Origin: Oscillospiraceae bacterium
Lineage (GTDB): Bacteria > Bacillota > Clostridia > Oscillospirales > Oscillospiraceae
NCBI GenBank assembly: GCA_021203045.1
Contig: JAJQBY010000049.1
Coordinates: 1-58,806, forward strand
Length of the DNA: 58,806 bases
Direction: 5' to 3'
Under the pieces are notes generated by a model. It was not told the origin of the DNA, did not search any database, and saw only the letters and a program-made list of their open reading frames with translations. How positions within the stretch are numbered: the stretch's first letter is position 1; each line of letters begins with the position of its first letter. Of the stretch, positions 25,505 through 34,359 are shown one piece after another. The position numbers and the translations under genes were made by a program.

Positions 25505-26471
25505 GCGCGGCCAGGATCTGCTCATAGGTCTCCTGACTCTCCGGAATGCCATAGTCCATATACAGAGGCCAGACATGGAACATCCCCTGGCCGACGATGA
25601 GGTCGTGCGCTATGCCCGCATCGGTCAGAAGCTCGTCCAGGGCCGTGATGTCCGGATACAGCAGCTCGTTCGTGCCGGTAATGAGGGTGATATAGCCCAG
25701 CCCCGCCAGACTGCCATTGATCGGGCTGACGGTCGGGTCTGCGGTGTCCAACTCCCCGGCCCACAGAATACCCAACTGCGCCAGCATTTCGGCGTCCAGC
25801 GCCGGGTCGCCGTCCTTGTAATCGGCTATCGCCGGATTCGACATGGTCACGTCCACCCAGGGGCACAGTAGCACCAGGGCCTCCGGCCCGTCCAGCCCCG
25901 CGTCCCGCAGCTGCATGGCCAGGGACAGGGCCATACCGCCTCCGGCGGAATCGCCCATGAATACCACTCGGTCGCCGGCTTTGTCATAGCTCTGATAGAA
26001 GGCCAGCAGCGTCTCATAGCATCCGGCGGCGTCCGTATCCGGCAGCTTTGGATAGATGGGGACGATGATGGTCATATTCGTGTCCGCTGCCAGATGGTCC
26101 AGAAACTGCCAGTGCACGGCCCGGGGCTGATCGATGTAGGAGCCGCCTGCAAAATAGAACAGCAGTCCGTCCCCATCCGGATTCAGGACGAAGTAGTCCA
26201 GCTCCTGGTATATGTGCCGCACGACGGAGACGGACATATCGACGCTTTCCGGGATAACATAGGGCTGTGCGTTTTCTGCTGATTTTTCCGCAAGATAGGC
26301 GGCGAAGGCTTCATCTGTAGTGTATTCATCCTTATGGAGCTGCCAGGTGAACACCGTCGCAGCCCATGACCGGCCCTGGGTCAGATGGGAATACAGCGCC
26401 ATCCCGCCGGATAACAGAGCCAGCACAAGGGCTGCCACGATGACGGCGATAACAATGCTTTTTTTCTTCAT
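25497..26471 (-). CDS. Membrane-anchored or secreted alpha/beta hydrolase (HSL-type)
   Basis: A 324-residue esterase-like protein of the hormone-sensitive-lipase/alpha-beta hydrolase-3 group. Residues 8-27 form one hydrophobic segment (VIVAALVLALLSGGMAL), a signal anchor that puts the enzyme outside. FYFAGGSYI matches the oxyanion HGG region with Ala in place of His. FMGDSAGGGMAL carries the nucleophile Ser, DIT near ELLYPDIT is a candidate for the acid, and FHVWPLY gives the His. It converges on spoVAC with an 8-base overlap at the 3' ends. A SLOG-domain gene lies upstream in the same direction, 32 bases away. The natural substrate is unknown; short-chain esters are typical. Confidence 0.85.
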   Translation of the reverse strand: MKKKSIVIAVIVAALVLALLSGGMALYSHLTQGRSWAATVFTWQLHKDEYTTDEAFAAYLAEKSAENAQPYVIPESVDMSVSVVRHIYQELDYFVLNPDGDGLLFYFAGGSYIDQPRAVHWQFLDHLAADTNMTIIVPIYPKLPDTDAAGCYETLLAFYQSYDKAGDRVVFMGDSAGGGMALSLAMQLRDAGLDGPEALVLLCPWVDVTMSNPAIADYKDGDPALDAEMLAQLGILWAGELDTADPTVSPINGSLAGLGYITLITGTNELLYPDITALDELLTDAGIAHDLIVGQGMFHVWPLYMDYGIPESQETYEQILAALM

Positions 26472-26503
26472 GGGGGCTTCCTCAACCTTTCCTTGTCTGC
26501 GGC

Positions 26504-27004
26504 TTATGGGGTCAGCTCCACGATCTCCACGCCCTGCCGCAGGGCATAGAGCATGGTATTTTGTGTACCGCCCCGGCTTTCTCCGTCATAGATGGCGATG
26601 AGCAGGGCAGAGCGGTCTACCATATAGCGGTTTCTGTCCATCATACAGGTGGGCGTATACATAGTGTGGAGAACGGTGACGGTATCGCAGCTCTCTATAA
26701 GCCGCTGATAGCGCTTCCGCCAAGGGGCGGGCCAGGCCTTGTCCTGCCCGTCGAATGGGATGGCGGCCTCCAGTGTGATATCCGGGCGGGCGTCCCGCAG
26801 CGCGGCTACCGCCTCTCCGCAGTAGATATCCGCGCCGGTGGCCATGCCGCAGAGAAAGTGCCGGAAGCCCGCCTCATAGGCAGCAGAAACAGCCCCCTCC
26901 AGCCTGGCTTTCAGCTCAAGGCATGCGGGAGCGGATTCATCATTCTTCCAGGGGAGCTTCTCGGCCCGGTGGCCGGTGAAGCAGCAGGTGCGTTTTCGTT
27001 CCAT
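26504..27004 (-). CDS. SLOG-family (DUF1273-like) nucleotide-binding protein
   Basis: A 166-residue Rossmann-like protein of the SLOG/DUF1273 group, thought to bind a nucleotide or nucleotide-derived ligand. Characteristic pieces are CCFTGHRAEKLPW at the start, FLCGMATGADIYCGEAV in the middle, and ALLIAIYDGESRGGTQNTMLYA (in parts) near the end. It has no signal peptide. Lying just upstream of the hydrolase gene, it may share its transcript. Cellular role unknown; some relatives work with signalling or defence systems, but nothing here shows that. Confidence 0.85.
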   Translation of the reverse strand: MERKRTCCFTGHRAEKLPWKNDESAPACLELKARLEGAVSAAYEAGFRHFLCGMATGADIYCGEAVAALRDARPDITLEAAIPFDGQDKAWPAPWRKRYQRLIESCDTVTVLHTMYTPTCMMDRNRYMVDRSALLIAIYDGESRGGTQNTMLYALRQGVEIVELTP

Positions 27005-27165
27005 GGGGGTATTATAGCATATACGTAGGGCGCTTGTTGATTAATAAAATGTGATGTTACGGAAAAAAGCTCCTGTCTTAGTAAAAAAATTCGTCTTTGC
27101 CGTGAAACTTGGGGCGGAAAGTTGGCATACTAAGGCTGTTACTTCTAATATAAATCGGAGGCGGA

Positions 27166-27540
27166 ATGATGAAAACCATTCTTTCGACCCTGGTAGCGGT
27201 ACTGCTGCTGATGGGTACACTATCCGCTTGCGGAACGAAGGATTCCACAAGCGAGGTAACAGTTTCGCCCACGCCCTCGGCGGCCGCATCCACAGCGGTT
27301 CCCAGTCCTGCGGATGACATGGACGACGGTACAGGAGACGCGGGAGACGGTGTGATAGATGCCGGAGAGGATGCGGAGGACGGCGTGGTGGGCGCCGGTG
27401 AGGACATGATGGACGATGTGAAAGAGGCGGGGGAGGATATTGCCGACGGCGTCAAGGAGGCCGGGGACGACCTGACGGACGGCCGCACAGGGGATAACAC
27501 CACCGACAGCCAGGCTCAAGCGGGCTCGACGACAGACTGA
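27166..27540 (+). CDS. Small acidic lipoprotein
   Basis: A 124-residue predicted lipoprotein. MMKTILSTLVAVLLLMGTLSAC has a lipobox LSAC, so it is anchored by a diacylglyceryl cysteine at about residue 22. The mature part is a Ser/Thr/Pro linker, then 10-11-residue acidic repeats of the form DAGEDAEDGV, GAGEDMMDDV, EAGEDIADGV, EAGDDLTDG, which would make an amphipathic negatively charged helix. CGGAGG precedes the start; the second ATG at 27169 is an alternative. Function not known; such proteins could bind cations or interact with the envelope. Confidence 0.75.
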   Translation: MMKTILSTLVAVLLLMGTLSACGTKDSTSEVTVSPTPSAAASTAVPSPADDMDDGTGDAGDGVIDAGEDAEDGVVGAGEDMMDDVKEAGEDIADGVKEAGDDLTDGRTGDNTTDSQAQAGSTTD

Positions 27541-27666
27541 ACCACATGCAAAAAATAACAGAGCCGCGCCCGGATTATGGCGCGGCGCTGTTCCTGTGTT
27601 CCAATAGTGCGGGGAAGGACATGAATTCCAGATTTTTGGCAATAATACTATATAACGAATATCCTC

Positions 27667-27695
27667 TTGACAAGGGACAAAGAAAGGTATATTAT
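27667..27695 (+). promoter_or_regulatory. Promoter of the alcohol/butanediol dehydrogenase gene
   Basis: TTGACA (27667-27672), 17-base spacer, TATTAT (27690-27695), 53 bases before the ATG. Confidence 0.8.
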
Positions 27696-27748
27696 TGCGT
27701 TAGTTAAATATCAAACAAAAAAGAATTTATTATAGGAGGCATACACAC

Positions 27749-28831
27749 ATGAAAGCGGCAAGATTTTATTCCGCGAAGGACCTGCGGGTCGATCAGGTGC
27801 CGGACGTAGCGCCGGTGGGAGACGAGGTGCGCATCCAGGTGAAGTGGTGCGGCATATGTGGCTCTGACCTGCATGAATATCTGGACGGGCCTATCTTCAC
27901 ACCGGGGGACACGCCCCAGTATGTGACCGGGTGTGTGAACCCTGTGACCATGGGCCATGAATTTTCCGGCGTGGTGGTGGCCGTGGGGCCGGACTGCAAA
28001 AAGCTGAAGGTGGGGGACAGGGTCATCCCGGAGCCGCTGGTGGTCTGCCGCGAGTGCCCCTCCTGCGAGACGGATAATCTGAACGTGTGCGAGCATTTGA
28101 GCTTTCTGGGCTTTGTCAGCGATAACGGCGGCTTTGCGGAATACTGCAACTTCACGGAGAAGCTGGTTCACAAAATGCCAGATGGCATGAGCTATGAGCA
28201 GGGGGCTATCGTGGAGCCTCTGTCCGTTGGATATCATTCCCTCAAGGTGGGCCATTTCCAGGCGGGGCAGACGGCTGTGGTGGCCGGGGCCGGGCCTATC
28301 GGCCTTGCCACCATAGCCTGCCTGAAGGCCCTTGGCGCGGCGAAGATCATTGCCGTTCAGCGGCAGTCCGTCCGTCAGGAATATGCGAAAAACACCGGTG
28401 CGGATGTGGTGCTGGACCCCAATGTAGACGACGTTGTGGCGGAGGTGCGGCGGCTGACCAATGGCCGGGGCGCGGACGTGGCCTTTGAGACCACCTCCTC
28501 CGAGCAGTGCTTCCATCTGCTGCGAGACTGCATCCGGCCTCACGGTTATGAGGTCATCACCAGCATATGGGTGCAGGATATCACGATGAATCCCAATGTG
28601 CTGGTCATGTCCGAGAAGAACGTGGTGGGCAGCATCTGTTATAACGGCCCGGATTTTGAGGAGGTCATCGAGCTTCTCAGCAGCGGCAGGCTTTCTGTGC
28701 CGGGATATATCACAAAACGGGTCTATCTGGATGACATCGTGAAAGAGGGCTTCGCCGCCCTGACGGGTCCGGAGAAGAAGGCCCAGGTAAAGATTCTTGT
28801 GACCCCGGAGAGGGCGCTTTTGGAGAAATAA
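27749..28831 (+). CDS. 2,3-butanediol dehydrogenase-like zinc alcohol dehydrogenase
   Basis: A 360-residue medium-chain zinc dehydrogenase that most resembles (R,R)-butanediol dehydrogenases, which interconvert acetoin and butanediol with NAD(H). The catalytic zinc ligands are seen in CGICGSDLHEY (Cys, Asp-rich loop) and MGHEFSG (His, Glu). The structural zinc has four Cys in CRECPSCETDNLNVC. The Rossmann motif is VVAGAGPIGLATIA, and AVQRQSVRQE follows in place of the usual Asp/Arg selectivity loop, so NAD versus NADP preference is not certain. SD GGAGG lies before the ATG. It has its own promoter and terminator. Related sorbitol or threonine dehydrogenase activity cannot be excluded. Confidence 0.88.
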   Translation: MKAARFYSAKDLRVDQVPDVAPVGDEVRIQVKWCGICGSDLHEYLDGPIFTPGDTPQYVTGCVNPVTMGHEFSGVVVAVGPDCKKLKVGDRVIPEPLVVCRECPSCETDNLNVCEHLSFLGFVSDNGGFAEYCNFTEKLVHKMPDGMSYEQGAIVEPLSVGYHSLKVGHFQAGQTAVVAGAGPIGLATIACLKALGAAKIIAVQRQSVRQEYAKNTGADVVLDPNVDDVVAEVRRLTNGRGADVAFETTSSEQCFHLLRDCIRPHGYEVITSIWVQDITMNPNVLVMSEKNVVGSICYNGPDFEEVIELLSSGRLSVPGYITKRVYLDDIVKEGFAALTGPEKKAQVKILVTPERALLEK

Positions 28832-28858
28832 GGAAAATCGGCGAAATGACCGATTTGT

Positions 28859-28894
28859 CCGGCGGTATGGCACATGCCATGCCGCCGGTATTTT
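28859..28894 (+). terminator. Terminator after the dehydrogenase gene
   Basis: CCGGCGGTATGGCA (28859-28872) pairs with TGCCATGCCGCCGG (28875-28888, one G-T pair), followed by TATTTTC. Confidence 0.82.
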
Positions 28895-28929
28895 CATGGA
28901 TATGCCTTCGCAGTGCGAAAGGTTTAGGC

Positions 28930-28958
28930 TTGTAAAGGGGGCGGATTTGGCATATAAT
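28930..28958 (+). promoter_or_regulatory. Promoter of cdsA
   Basis: TTGTAA (28930-28935), 17-base spacer, TATAAT (28953-28958). The -10 overlaps an upstream in-frame ATG, which argues that cdsA starts at 28984. Confidence 0.75.
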
Positions 28959-28983
28959 GAGGGAAAAAAGGAGTGGTATACGG

Positions 28984-29784
28984 ATGATAAAAAAGAGACT
29001 TCTCCCTGCCGCTGTTATTGTTATTGTCACATGGGGTTGCATTCTTCTGTGCCGGCCCACGCGGCTGCTGTTCTTTATGGCTCTGGCGGTCGTATCGGCC
29101 TATGAGCTGCAAAACGTCCTGACAAGGGCGGGAAAATATGTGGCCATGCCCCTGATGGCGCTTTACAGCGTGGCGCAGGGGATATTGGTTTGGCTTCATG
29201 CGCCGGTGGCATGGATGGTGGCGCTGTTCGCGATCGTGGCTTTTATTGTTATGTTCTGGGGCGTCCTGCGACCGGACAAGGGAGCCAATTTTGCGGCGGA
29301 TAACCTTTTTGTCCTGGTGTGGCCCTTTGGCTTTTATGCTGTGATTCTCTATGCCGCCGGGTCTCAGGTGTGGCTGGACGTGCTGTGCATCGCCGTTCTG
29401 GGGGCCTGGGCCTGCGACAGCATGGCGCTCATCGGCGGCAGCGCATTGGGAAAGCATAAGCTGGCGCCCCGGGTCAGCCCGAATAAGACCTGGGAGGGCA
29501 GCATTATCGGCGCGATTTCTGCCGCCGTGGCAGGGGTGCTCATCTCTCTGGTGCTGAAGCCCTTTGCTCCGGTGCCTATGGGCCTTTGCGCGGCCACGGC
29601 CTTTATCGCTAGCTGCTTCGGGCAGGTGGGGGACCTGGTGGCCTCCATGATAAAGCGTATGGCCGGGGTCAAGGACTATGGCCACCTGATGCCGGAGCAC
29701 GGCGGCATCATGGACAAGATGGACAGTATGCTCTTTGCCATCCCGGCGGCGTACCTCTGCCTGTATATTGCCGGGATTGCCTGA
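28984..29784 (+). CDS. cdsA: Phosphatidate cytidylyltransferase
   Basis: Makes CDP-diacylglycerol from phosphatidate and CTP for phospholipid synthesis, in the membrane. It is 266 residues with about seven membrane helices. The C-terminal signature is present: GQVGDLVASMIKRMAGVKDYG and then PEHGGIMDKMDSM with the conserved metal-binding acids. Also seen is the ACDSMALIGGSALGKHK loop and SPNKTWEGS. ATG 28984 follows AGGAG by ten bases. It stands alone, unlike the common frr-uppS-cdsA-dxr order. The neighbouring SDR gene is convergent. Confidence 0.94.
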   Translation: MIKKRLLPAAVIVIVTWGCILLCRPTRLLFFMALAVVSAYELQNVLTRAGKYVAMPLMALYSVAQGILVWLHAPVAWMVALFAIVAFIVMFWGVLRPDKGANFAADNLFVLVWPFGFYAVILYAAGSQVWLDVLCIAVLGAWACDSMALIGGSALGKHKLAPRVSPNKTWEGSIIGAISAAVAGVLISLVLKPFAPVPMGLCAATAFIASCFGQVGDLVASMIKRMAGVKDYGHLMPEHGGIMDKMDSMLFAIPAAYLCLYIAGIA

Positions 29785-29834
29785 CGGCCATAAGCCCGCG
29801 CTTATAAAAAAGAGACGCTTTACGCCATAATGTG

Positions 29835-30542
29835 TTAAACGCCGAAGCCCCCGTCGCAGCCGATGACCTGCCCGGTGATGAAGCCGGCGTCCGGAGAGGC
29901 CAGAAAGGCGATAAGCGCCGCCACCTCCTCTGGCCTTCCCAGCCGGCAGAGGGGCGTATCATCCGCCAGTGCCTGCTTGTCCGCCTCGGTCAGCGGGGCA
30001 AGCATATCCGTGTCGATAACGCCGGGCGCCACGCAGTTGACCCGTATACCAGAGGGGCCCAGCTCCTTGGCAAGTCCCTTGGCAAGGCCGATGATGGCCG
30101 CCTTGGATGCGGAATAAGCCACCTCGCAGGAGGCCCCGCGAACACCCCACACGGAGGAGACCAGCACGATGCAGCCGGACTTCCGGTGTATCATACCGGG
30201 CGCGGCCTGACGGCAGCAGCGATAGGCCCCGTCTGTATTGGTGCCAAGCACCCGCCGCCAAACCTCCTCTGTGGCGTCTGTGAAAAGACCGTATTCCGCT
30301 ATGCCCGCATTGCAGACAAGAAGGTCGATCGGTCCGATGGCCGCGAACATGGCTTCCACCTGGGCGGGGTCGGTCACATCGGCCTGTATCGCCCGGGCGT
30401 GAAGCTCCCGGGCCAGCGCCTGGGCTTCCCGGACGGAGTGACCGTAGTGGAGGATAACGTCCCAGCCCTCCCGGGCGAGGCGGCGGGCCGTGGCCGCGCC
30501 GATACCCCGGGATGCGCCGGTGACAAGGGCTGTTTTGCTCAT
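29835..30542 (-). CDS. Short-chain dehydrogenase/reductase (FabG-like)
   Basis: A 235-residue classical SDR. The cofactor motif is VTGASRGIGAATA, then NAG in LVCNAGIAEYG; the catalytic Ser is in IVLVSSVWG and Tyr-Lys in VAYSASKAAI. The C-terminal GFITGQVIGCDGGFG is typical of FabG-like oxidoreductases of about 240 residues. A 3-oxoacyl-ACP reductase role is possible, but no fatty-acid genes lie nearby, so the substrate is open. The start ATG 30542 has GAGG nine bases upstream; a GTG five codons earlier is less likely. It is convergent with cdsA and divergent from the acidic membrane protein gene. Confidence 0.88.
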   Translation of the reverse strand: MSKTALVTGASRGIGAATARRLAREGWDVILHYGHSVREAQALARELHARAIQADVTDPAQVEAMFAAIGPIDLLVCNAGIAEYGLFTDATEEVWRRVLGTNTDGAYRCCRQAAPGMIHRKSGCIVLVSSVWGVRGASCEVAYSASKAAIIGLAKGLAKELGPSGIRVNCVAPGVIDTDMLAPLTEADKQALADDTPLCRLGRPEEVAALIAFLASPDAGFITGQVIGCDGGFGV

Positions 30543-30646
30543 GGGAGAAAACCTCACACTTCAAAAATTTGCAGGAATATGATATAGTAACAGCATGTTA
30601 TATTTAGATTGTACCACACTTGCTTCGCCTAAGGTAGGTAAAAATA

Positions 30647-31864
30647 ATGACTGATAAAAACGAAAACGGCAGAAAAGACCGCCCGGGCGGTCCTGAGGGT
30701 ACGGGAAACACCGGCGATATCGAATGGACCAAGGACGGCGAGGACGCTTCCCCGCCGGAGACGCCGTCCGGTGACGGGAAAAAGCCCTTTGACTTTGGCT
30801 CCTTCCTGGATGTGGACGGCCTCGGGCTGGATGATCTGGAGGATAAAATAACAGACGTGCTGGACGGCAAGGATTTGCTGGAGCCGGACGCCTATGGAGA
30901 GTTCCCCCCGGACTACATACCCCGCCGGGCAAGCGAGGGAGAGCGTGGCCGTCATATGGCTCCCACGCCGGAGGACGAGGAGGAGCCGCTGGAAAACGAC
31001 ATCGCCCCGGAGCCGGACTGGGAACAGCAGAACCAGGAGGAGCCGGAGGAGATACCCGCAAGGCCGGATTTTGACGAGCTGGTGCCGCCCAGGCCGAAGG
31101 TAGTGGTGGCGGAGCCCGCACGCACGGTCTATGTGAAGCCGGATTCCGAATATCAGGACTATGAAAGCTATGACCGCCGGAGCACCCGCTCAGACAGAAG
31201 CGATCAGGGCCTGCGGGGCTGGCAGAAAAGCTTGATCGCCATTGTGATCGCCGCAGCGGTAATCATCGTGGGCTACGGGGCGCTGTCCAGCTTTTTGGGC
31301 GGCTCTGGGACCTCTGATGATGCGGAGGCCACGGCTACGCCCTCGTCCACAAGCATTCTCTCCGGTCTGCTGACCTCGGCCACGGCCACCCCCGGCACTG
31401 CCACCATGCCCCCTGTGGCAACGAACAGCGCCACTGCGCCCGTGTCTGCCACGACCTATAGCATTACGGTGACATCCGGCAGCGGCGGCAGCATCAGCCC
31501 CTCCGGGGTGGTCTCCGTAGAGGAGGGGGGCAGCGTCACCTTTACTATCACACCCAACAGCGGCTATGAGATAAGCCAGCTTCTGGTAGACGGCTCCGCC
31601 GTCACGCCGGGCAGCTCCTATACCTTCTCAAACGTCACATCGAACCACACCATCTATGCGGTGTTCCAGCCTGCGGCGACGGCGACGGCTACGCCCGCGC
31701 CCACGGCGGAGCCTACAGCGGAGCCGACTCCGGCCCCCACGGACAATGCGCCTCCCGCAGCGGTAGAGACCGATAACGGCGGCGATACGCCGCAGGAGCC
31801 GGACAGCAACGCCGGCGGCGGGGAGGAAATCCCCACCGGTCAGGACGGGGAGGTCCAGGGATAG
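30647..31864 (+). CDS. Acidic single-pass membrane protein with an extracellular bacterial-repeat domain
   Basis: A 405-residue protein of unknown function. Residues 1-190 are very acidic and Pro/Gly-rich, predicted disordered and cytoplasmic (FDFGSFLDVDGLGLDDLEDK is a notable motif). Residues about 192-217 form one membrane helix (LIAIVIAAAVIIVGYGAL). Outside, a Thr/Pro/Ala linker leads to a compact beta domain (about 272-343) like the bacterial-repeat family: GGSISPSGVVSVEEGGSVTF, then GYEISQLLVDG and NHTIYAVF. A TATPAPTAEPTAEPTP tail ends it. AAGGTAGG precedes the ATG. The topology resembles anti-sigma or envelope sensor proteins, but no known sensor motif is seen. Confidence 0.75.
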   Translation: MTDKNENGRKDRPGGPEGTGNTGDIEWTKDGEDASPPETPSGDGKKPFDFGSFLDVDGLGLDDLEDKITDVLDGKDLLEPDAYGEFPPDYIPRRASEGERGRHMAPTPEDEEEPLENDIAPEPDWEQQNQEEPEEIPARPDFDELVPPRPKVVVAEPARTVYVKPDSEYQDYESYDRRSTRSDRSDQGLRGWQKSLIAIVIAAAVIIVGYGALSSFLGGSGTSDDAEATATPSSTSILSGLLTSATATPGTATMPPVATNSATAPVSATTYSITVTSGSGGSISPSGVVSVEEGGSVTFTITPNSGYEISQLLVDGSAVTPGSSYTFSNVTSNHTIYAVFQPAATATATPAPTAEPTAEPTPAPTDNAPPAAVETDNGGDTPQEPDSNAGGGEEIPTGQDGEVQG

Positions 31865-31993
31865 ACATTTTTTCCAACTCCCCAATTTTTTACCCCCGTC
31901 TGAAACCAGTGAAGTGCCCCCAGTCAAGTAGACAGAGAAAAAACAAAAGAATATTTTTAAAGATGGTCTTTGCCCTGGGCAGAGGCCGTCTTT

Positions 31994-32521
31994 TTATGCG
32001 GCATTGTGGAACTCCATAGGAGTCATGCACTTGAGCCGCCGTTGGTAACGCCCGGTATTGTAGAAATGGATGTAGTTCTCAATGGCGGAGATCAGTTCCT
32101 GTTCATCCGTGAATTTTCTCAGATAGTACATCTCGGATTTTAAGATTCCCAAGAAGCCTTCCATCGGGCCGTTGTCAATGCACCTTCCCACTCTGGACAT
32201 ACTCTGTGTCATTCCTGCTTTCTCCAGCTTTGCGCGGAATAGCTTGCTGGTGTACTGAAACCCGCGGTCACTATGGAACAGAGGATGTGCATTTGGATTC
32301 ATCTTGACCGCTTCATCGAAGGTATCAAATACCAGCCGGTTGTTGCTGACACCAATTTTATATGCCACAATCCGTCTATCACACAAGTCTAAAATGGCAC
32401 TCAGGTACAGCTTGTGCACCACTGGCCCCTCATACCACTTGAACTCTGTCACATCCGTCAACCATTTCTCGTTTGGCTTGTCCGCATGAAAGTTACGGTT
32501 CAGGATATTTTCTGCCGGCAC
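31994..32521 (-). pseudogene. C-terminal half of IS copy B transposase (OrfB) with complete DDE triad
   Basis: A 175-codon open frame with the integrase core: first Asp in TDVTEFKWYEG, second in LFHSDRGFQYTS, Glu in GFLGILKSEMYY. It ends with TGRYQRRLKCMTPMEFHNAA, normal for IS3/IS150-type OrfB. The N-terminal DNA-binding part is missing because of the internal deletion, and the ATG is a chance start in the joined sequence (MPAENILNRN). It could be expressed but should not work alone. Confidence 0.8.
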
Positions 32522-32794
32522 CTCGTTCCAGGCAAAACGCTACAATCTCTGCCCGTTCCTGCTGGGTGGTTTTCTTCCCCTTCGTCATATAGAGTGCTCC
32601 TTTTGCAGCATTGGGCTGCTTAAACTCTTTATGACCATTATAGCACGCAATCCATCCTTGGAGTCACGCTTATCCGATATGTTATACTGTTTACAAACAG
32701 TCCGAAGGCTTCCCTCTCCTGCCAAATAGGACTGCACCGCTGCTATCTTTATTTCAGTACTGTATTTTCGGTTCCTGTGACTGCTTCTTGCCAT
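32522..32794 (-). pseudogene. OrfA remnant of IS copy B
   Basis: Starts MARSSHRNRKYSTEIKIAAV, runs through RTVCKQYNISDK and shifts frame at about 32665, where a helix-turn-helix would continue as in copy A. A second piece (TKGKKTTQQERAEIVAFCLE) follows before the deletion joint at about 32525. Confidence 0.75.
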
Positions 32795-32907
32795 AATAAT
32801 AGTCCCCTTAGTGTAGTCTCGAATTTTTTCTTTTTCGAGTGCCTACTCTAAGGGGACTATATCAAAGCGCCGGGAACTGCCCCGGCGCTTGTTTTTCAGT
32901 TATCTGT

Positions 32908-34359
32908 TCAGTCCGTATAGGCTACAGCCTTGTCAAACAGCTCCTCTACATCCTTGGAGGGTTCCTTGGTGCAGTAGGTAGTGATGACGGCGGCCAGGAG
33001 ACCGGCGATGAAGCCGGGGATAATCTCATAGACACCGGTGCCGGAGAGGAAGGCGAGCCACAGGATGTCGACCACGGCTCCAGCAAGAATGCCGGCTACT
33101 GCGCCCTTAAAGTTAAAGCGCTTCCAGTATAGGCTCAGGAGGATGACCGGACCGAAGGCCGCGCCGAACACACCCCAGGCGTTGGAGACCAGGCTCATGA
33201 TAGTGCCGGCATTGGGATTGGAGGCGATGATAACGGCGATAACGGCGATGGCGACCACCACGATGCGGCCCGCCCAGAGCATTTCCTTATCGCTGGATTT
33301 GCCCTTGCGGATGATGGGCTTATACACGTCACTGGCGAAAGCGGAGGAGGCAGCCAGAAGCTGGCTGTCCGCCGTGCTCATAGAGGCAGCCAGGACCGCA
33401 GAGAGCAGGATGCCGGAAATAATGCCAGGGAAGATAGCACGCACCATGGTGATGAACACCAGGGAATCGCCGTAGATCCCATCGTCATAGCCCAGGAACA
33501 TACGGCCCACAATGCCCACAACAGCGGCAAAGACCAGAATCAGAACCGTCCAGATAATACCGATCTTGGCGGATTTTTTCAAATCCTTCTGGCTTTTCAG
33601 GGACATAAAGCGAATGATGATGTGAGGCATGCCAAAATATCCAAGGCCCCAGCCAAGGCCGGAGATAACATCCTGCCAGCTGGAAAACAGATTCCAATAT
33701 CCGTCGGACACGGCGGTAGTGGTGGAGCCGTCCAGCATGGACGCCGCAAAAATCGGGGCGATCAGCAGCGCGCCCAGCATCAGCATGCCCTGGAAAAAGT
33801 CCGTCCAGCAGACGGCGGAGAAGCCGCCCAGGAAGGTATAGGCCACGATGATGATGCATGCGAGATACATGGCCACGGTCTCATCCATGCCGATAACGGT
33901 GTGGAACAGAGTGCCGCAGGCCTTCATGCTGGAGGCGGCGTAAATGGTATACGCTACCAGAAAAATAACGGCGCAGATCACCTGGAGGGATTTGGATTTG
34001 GACAAAAAGCGGTTGGTAAGATACTGCGGGATGGTGATGGAATCGTCCGCCACGATGGAGAACCGCCGCAGGCGAGGCGCTTCAAATACCCAGCTCAGAG
34101 CGTAGCCCAAAGCAAGACCGATGGGTATCCAAAGCTGGCCCAAGCCCAGCGCGTAAATCGAGGTGGGCAGGCCCATCAGCACCCAGGCACTCATGTCTGA
34201 CGCGCCAGCGGACAGCGCCGTGACCCACGGCCCCATCTGACGGTTTCCAAGGAAATAACCCTTCTCGCCGCCGGTCTTGCTCTTTACAAAGAACCAGATA
34301 CCGACACCCAGCATAAAGCACAGGTATAGAATAAAGATGATAACTTCTGACAGATTCAT
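32908..34359 (-). CDS. putP: Sodium/proline symporter
   Basis: A 483-residue transporter of the sodium:solute symporter family with 12-13 membrane helices; imports proline with Na+. Features are the N-terminal YFLGNRQMGPWVTALSAGASDMSAWVLMGLP segment (in parts), which carries the Na+ site, GLGWGLGYFGMPHIIIRFM, and SAVLAASMSTADSQLLAASSAFASDVYKP (in parts), typical of PutP. Length agrees with the family. SD AAGGGG lies before the ATG at 34359. The gene follows IS copy B and is divergent from the glycine-riboswitch gene. Proline specificity is by close resemblance to PutP. Confidence 0.93.
   Translation of the reverse strand: MNLSEVIIFILYLCFMLGVGIWFFVKSKTGGEKGYFLGNRQMGPWVTALSAGASDMSAWVLMGLPTSIYALGLGQLWIPIGLALGYALSWVFEAPRLRRFSIVADDSITIPQYLTNRFLSKSKSLQVICAVIFLVAYTIYAASSMKACGTLFHTVIGMDETVAMYLACIIIVAYTFLGGFSAVCWTDFFQGMLMLGALLIAPIFAASMLDGSTTTAVSDGYWNLFSSWQDVISGLGWGLGYFGMPHIIIRFMSLKSQKDLKKSAKIGIIWTVLILVFAAVVGIVGRMFLGYDDGIYGDSLVFITMVRAIFPGIISGILLSAVLAASMSTADSQLLAASSAFASDVYKPIIRKGKSSDKEMLWAGRIVVVAIAVIAVIIASNPNAGTIMSLVSNAWGVFGAAFGPVILLSLYWKRFNFKGAVAGILAGAVVDILWLAFLSGTGVYEIIPGFIAGLLAAVITTYCTKEPSKDVEELFDKAVAYTD

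Larger units (their letters stand above)
31914..32862 (-). mobile_element. Degenerate IS3-like element, copy B (inverted relative to copy A)
   Basis: Same family as 12008-13226 but on the opposite strand. The left end AGTGCCCCC...AAGTAGACAGAG and the right end GTGCCTACTCTAAGGGGACTAT form imperfect inverted repeats. The sequence next to the right end is nearly the same as in copy A, including the self-complementary AT loop. An internal deletion joins the orfA second helix-turn-helix to the middle of orfB. The catalytic C-terminal half of the transposase is intact in sequence. Confidence 0.8.
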
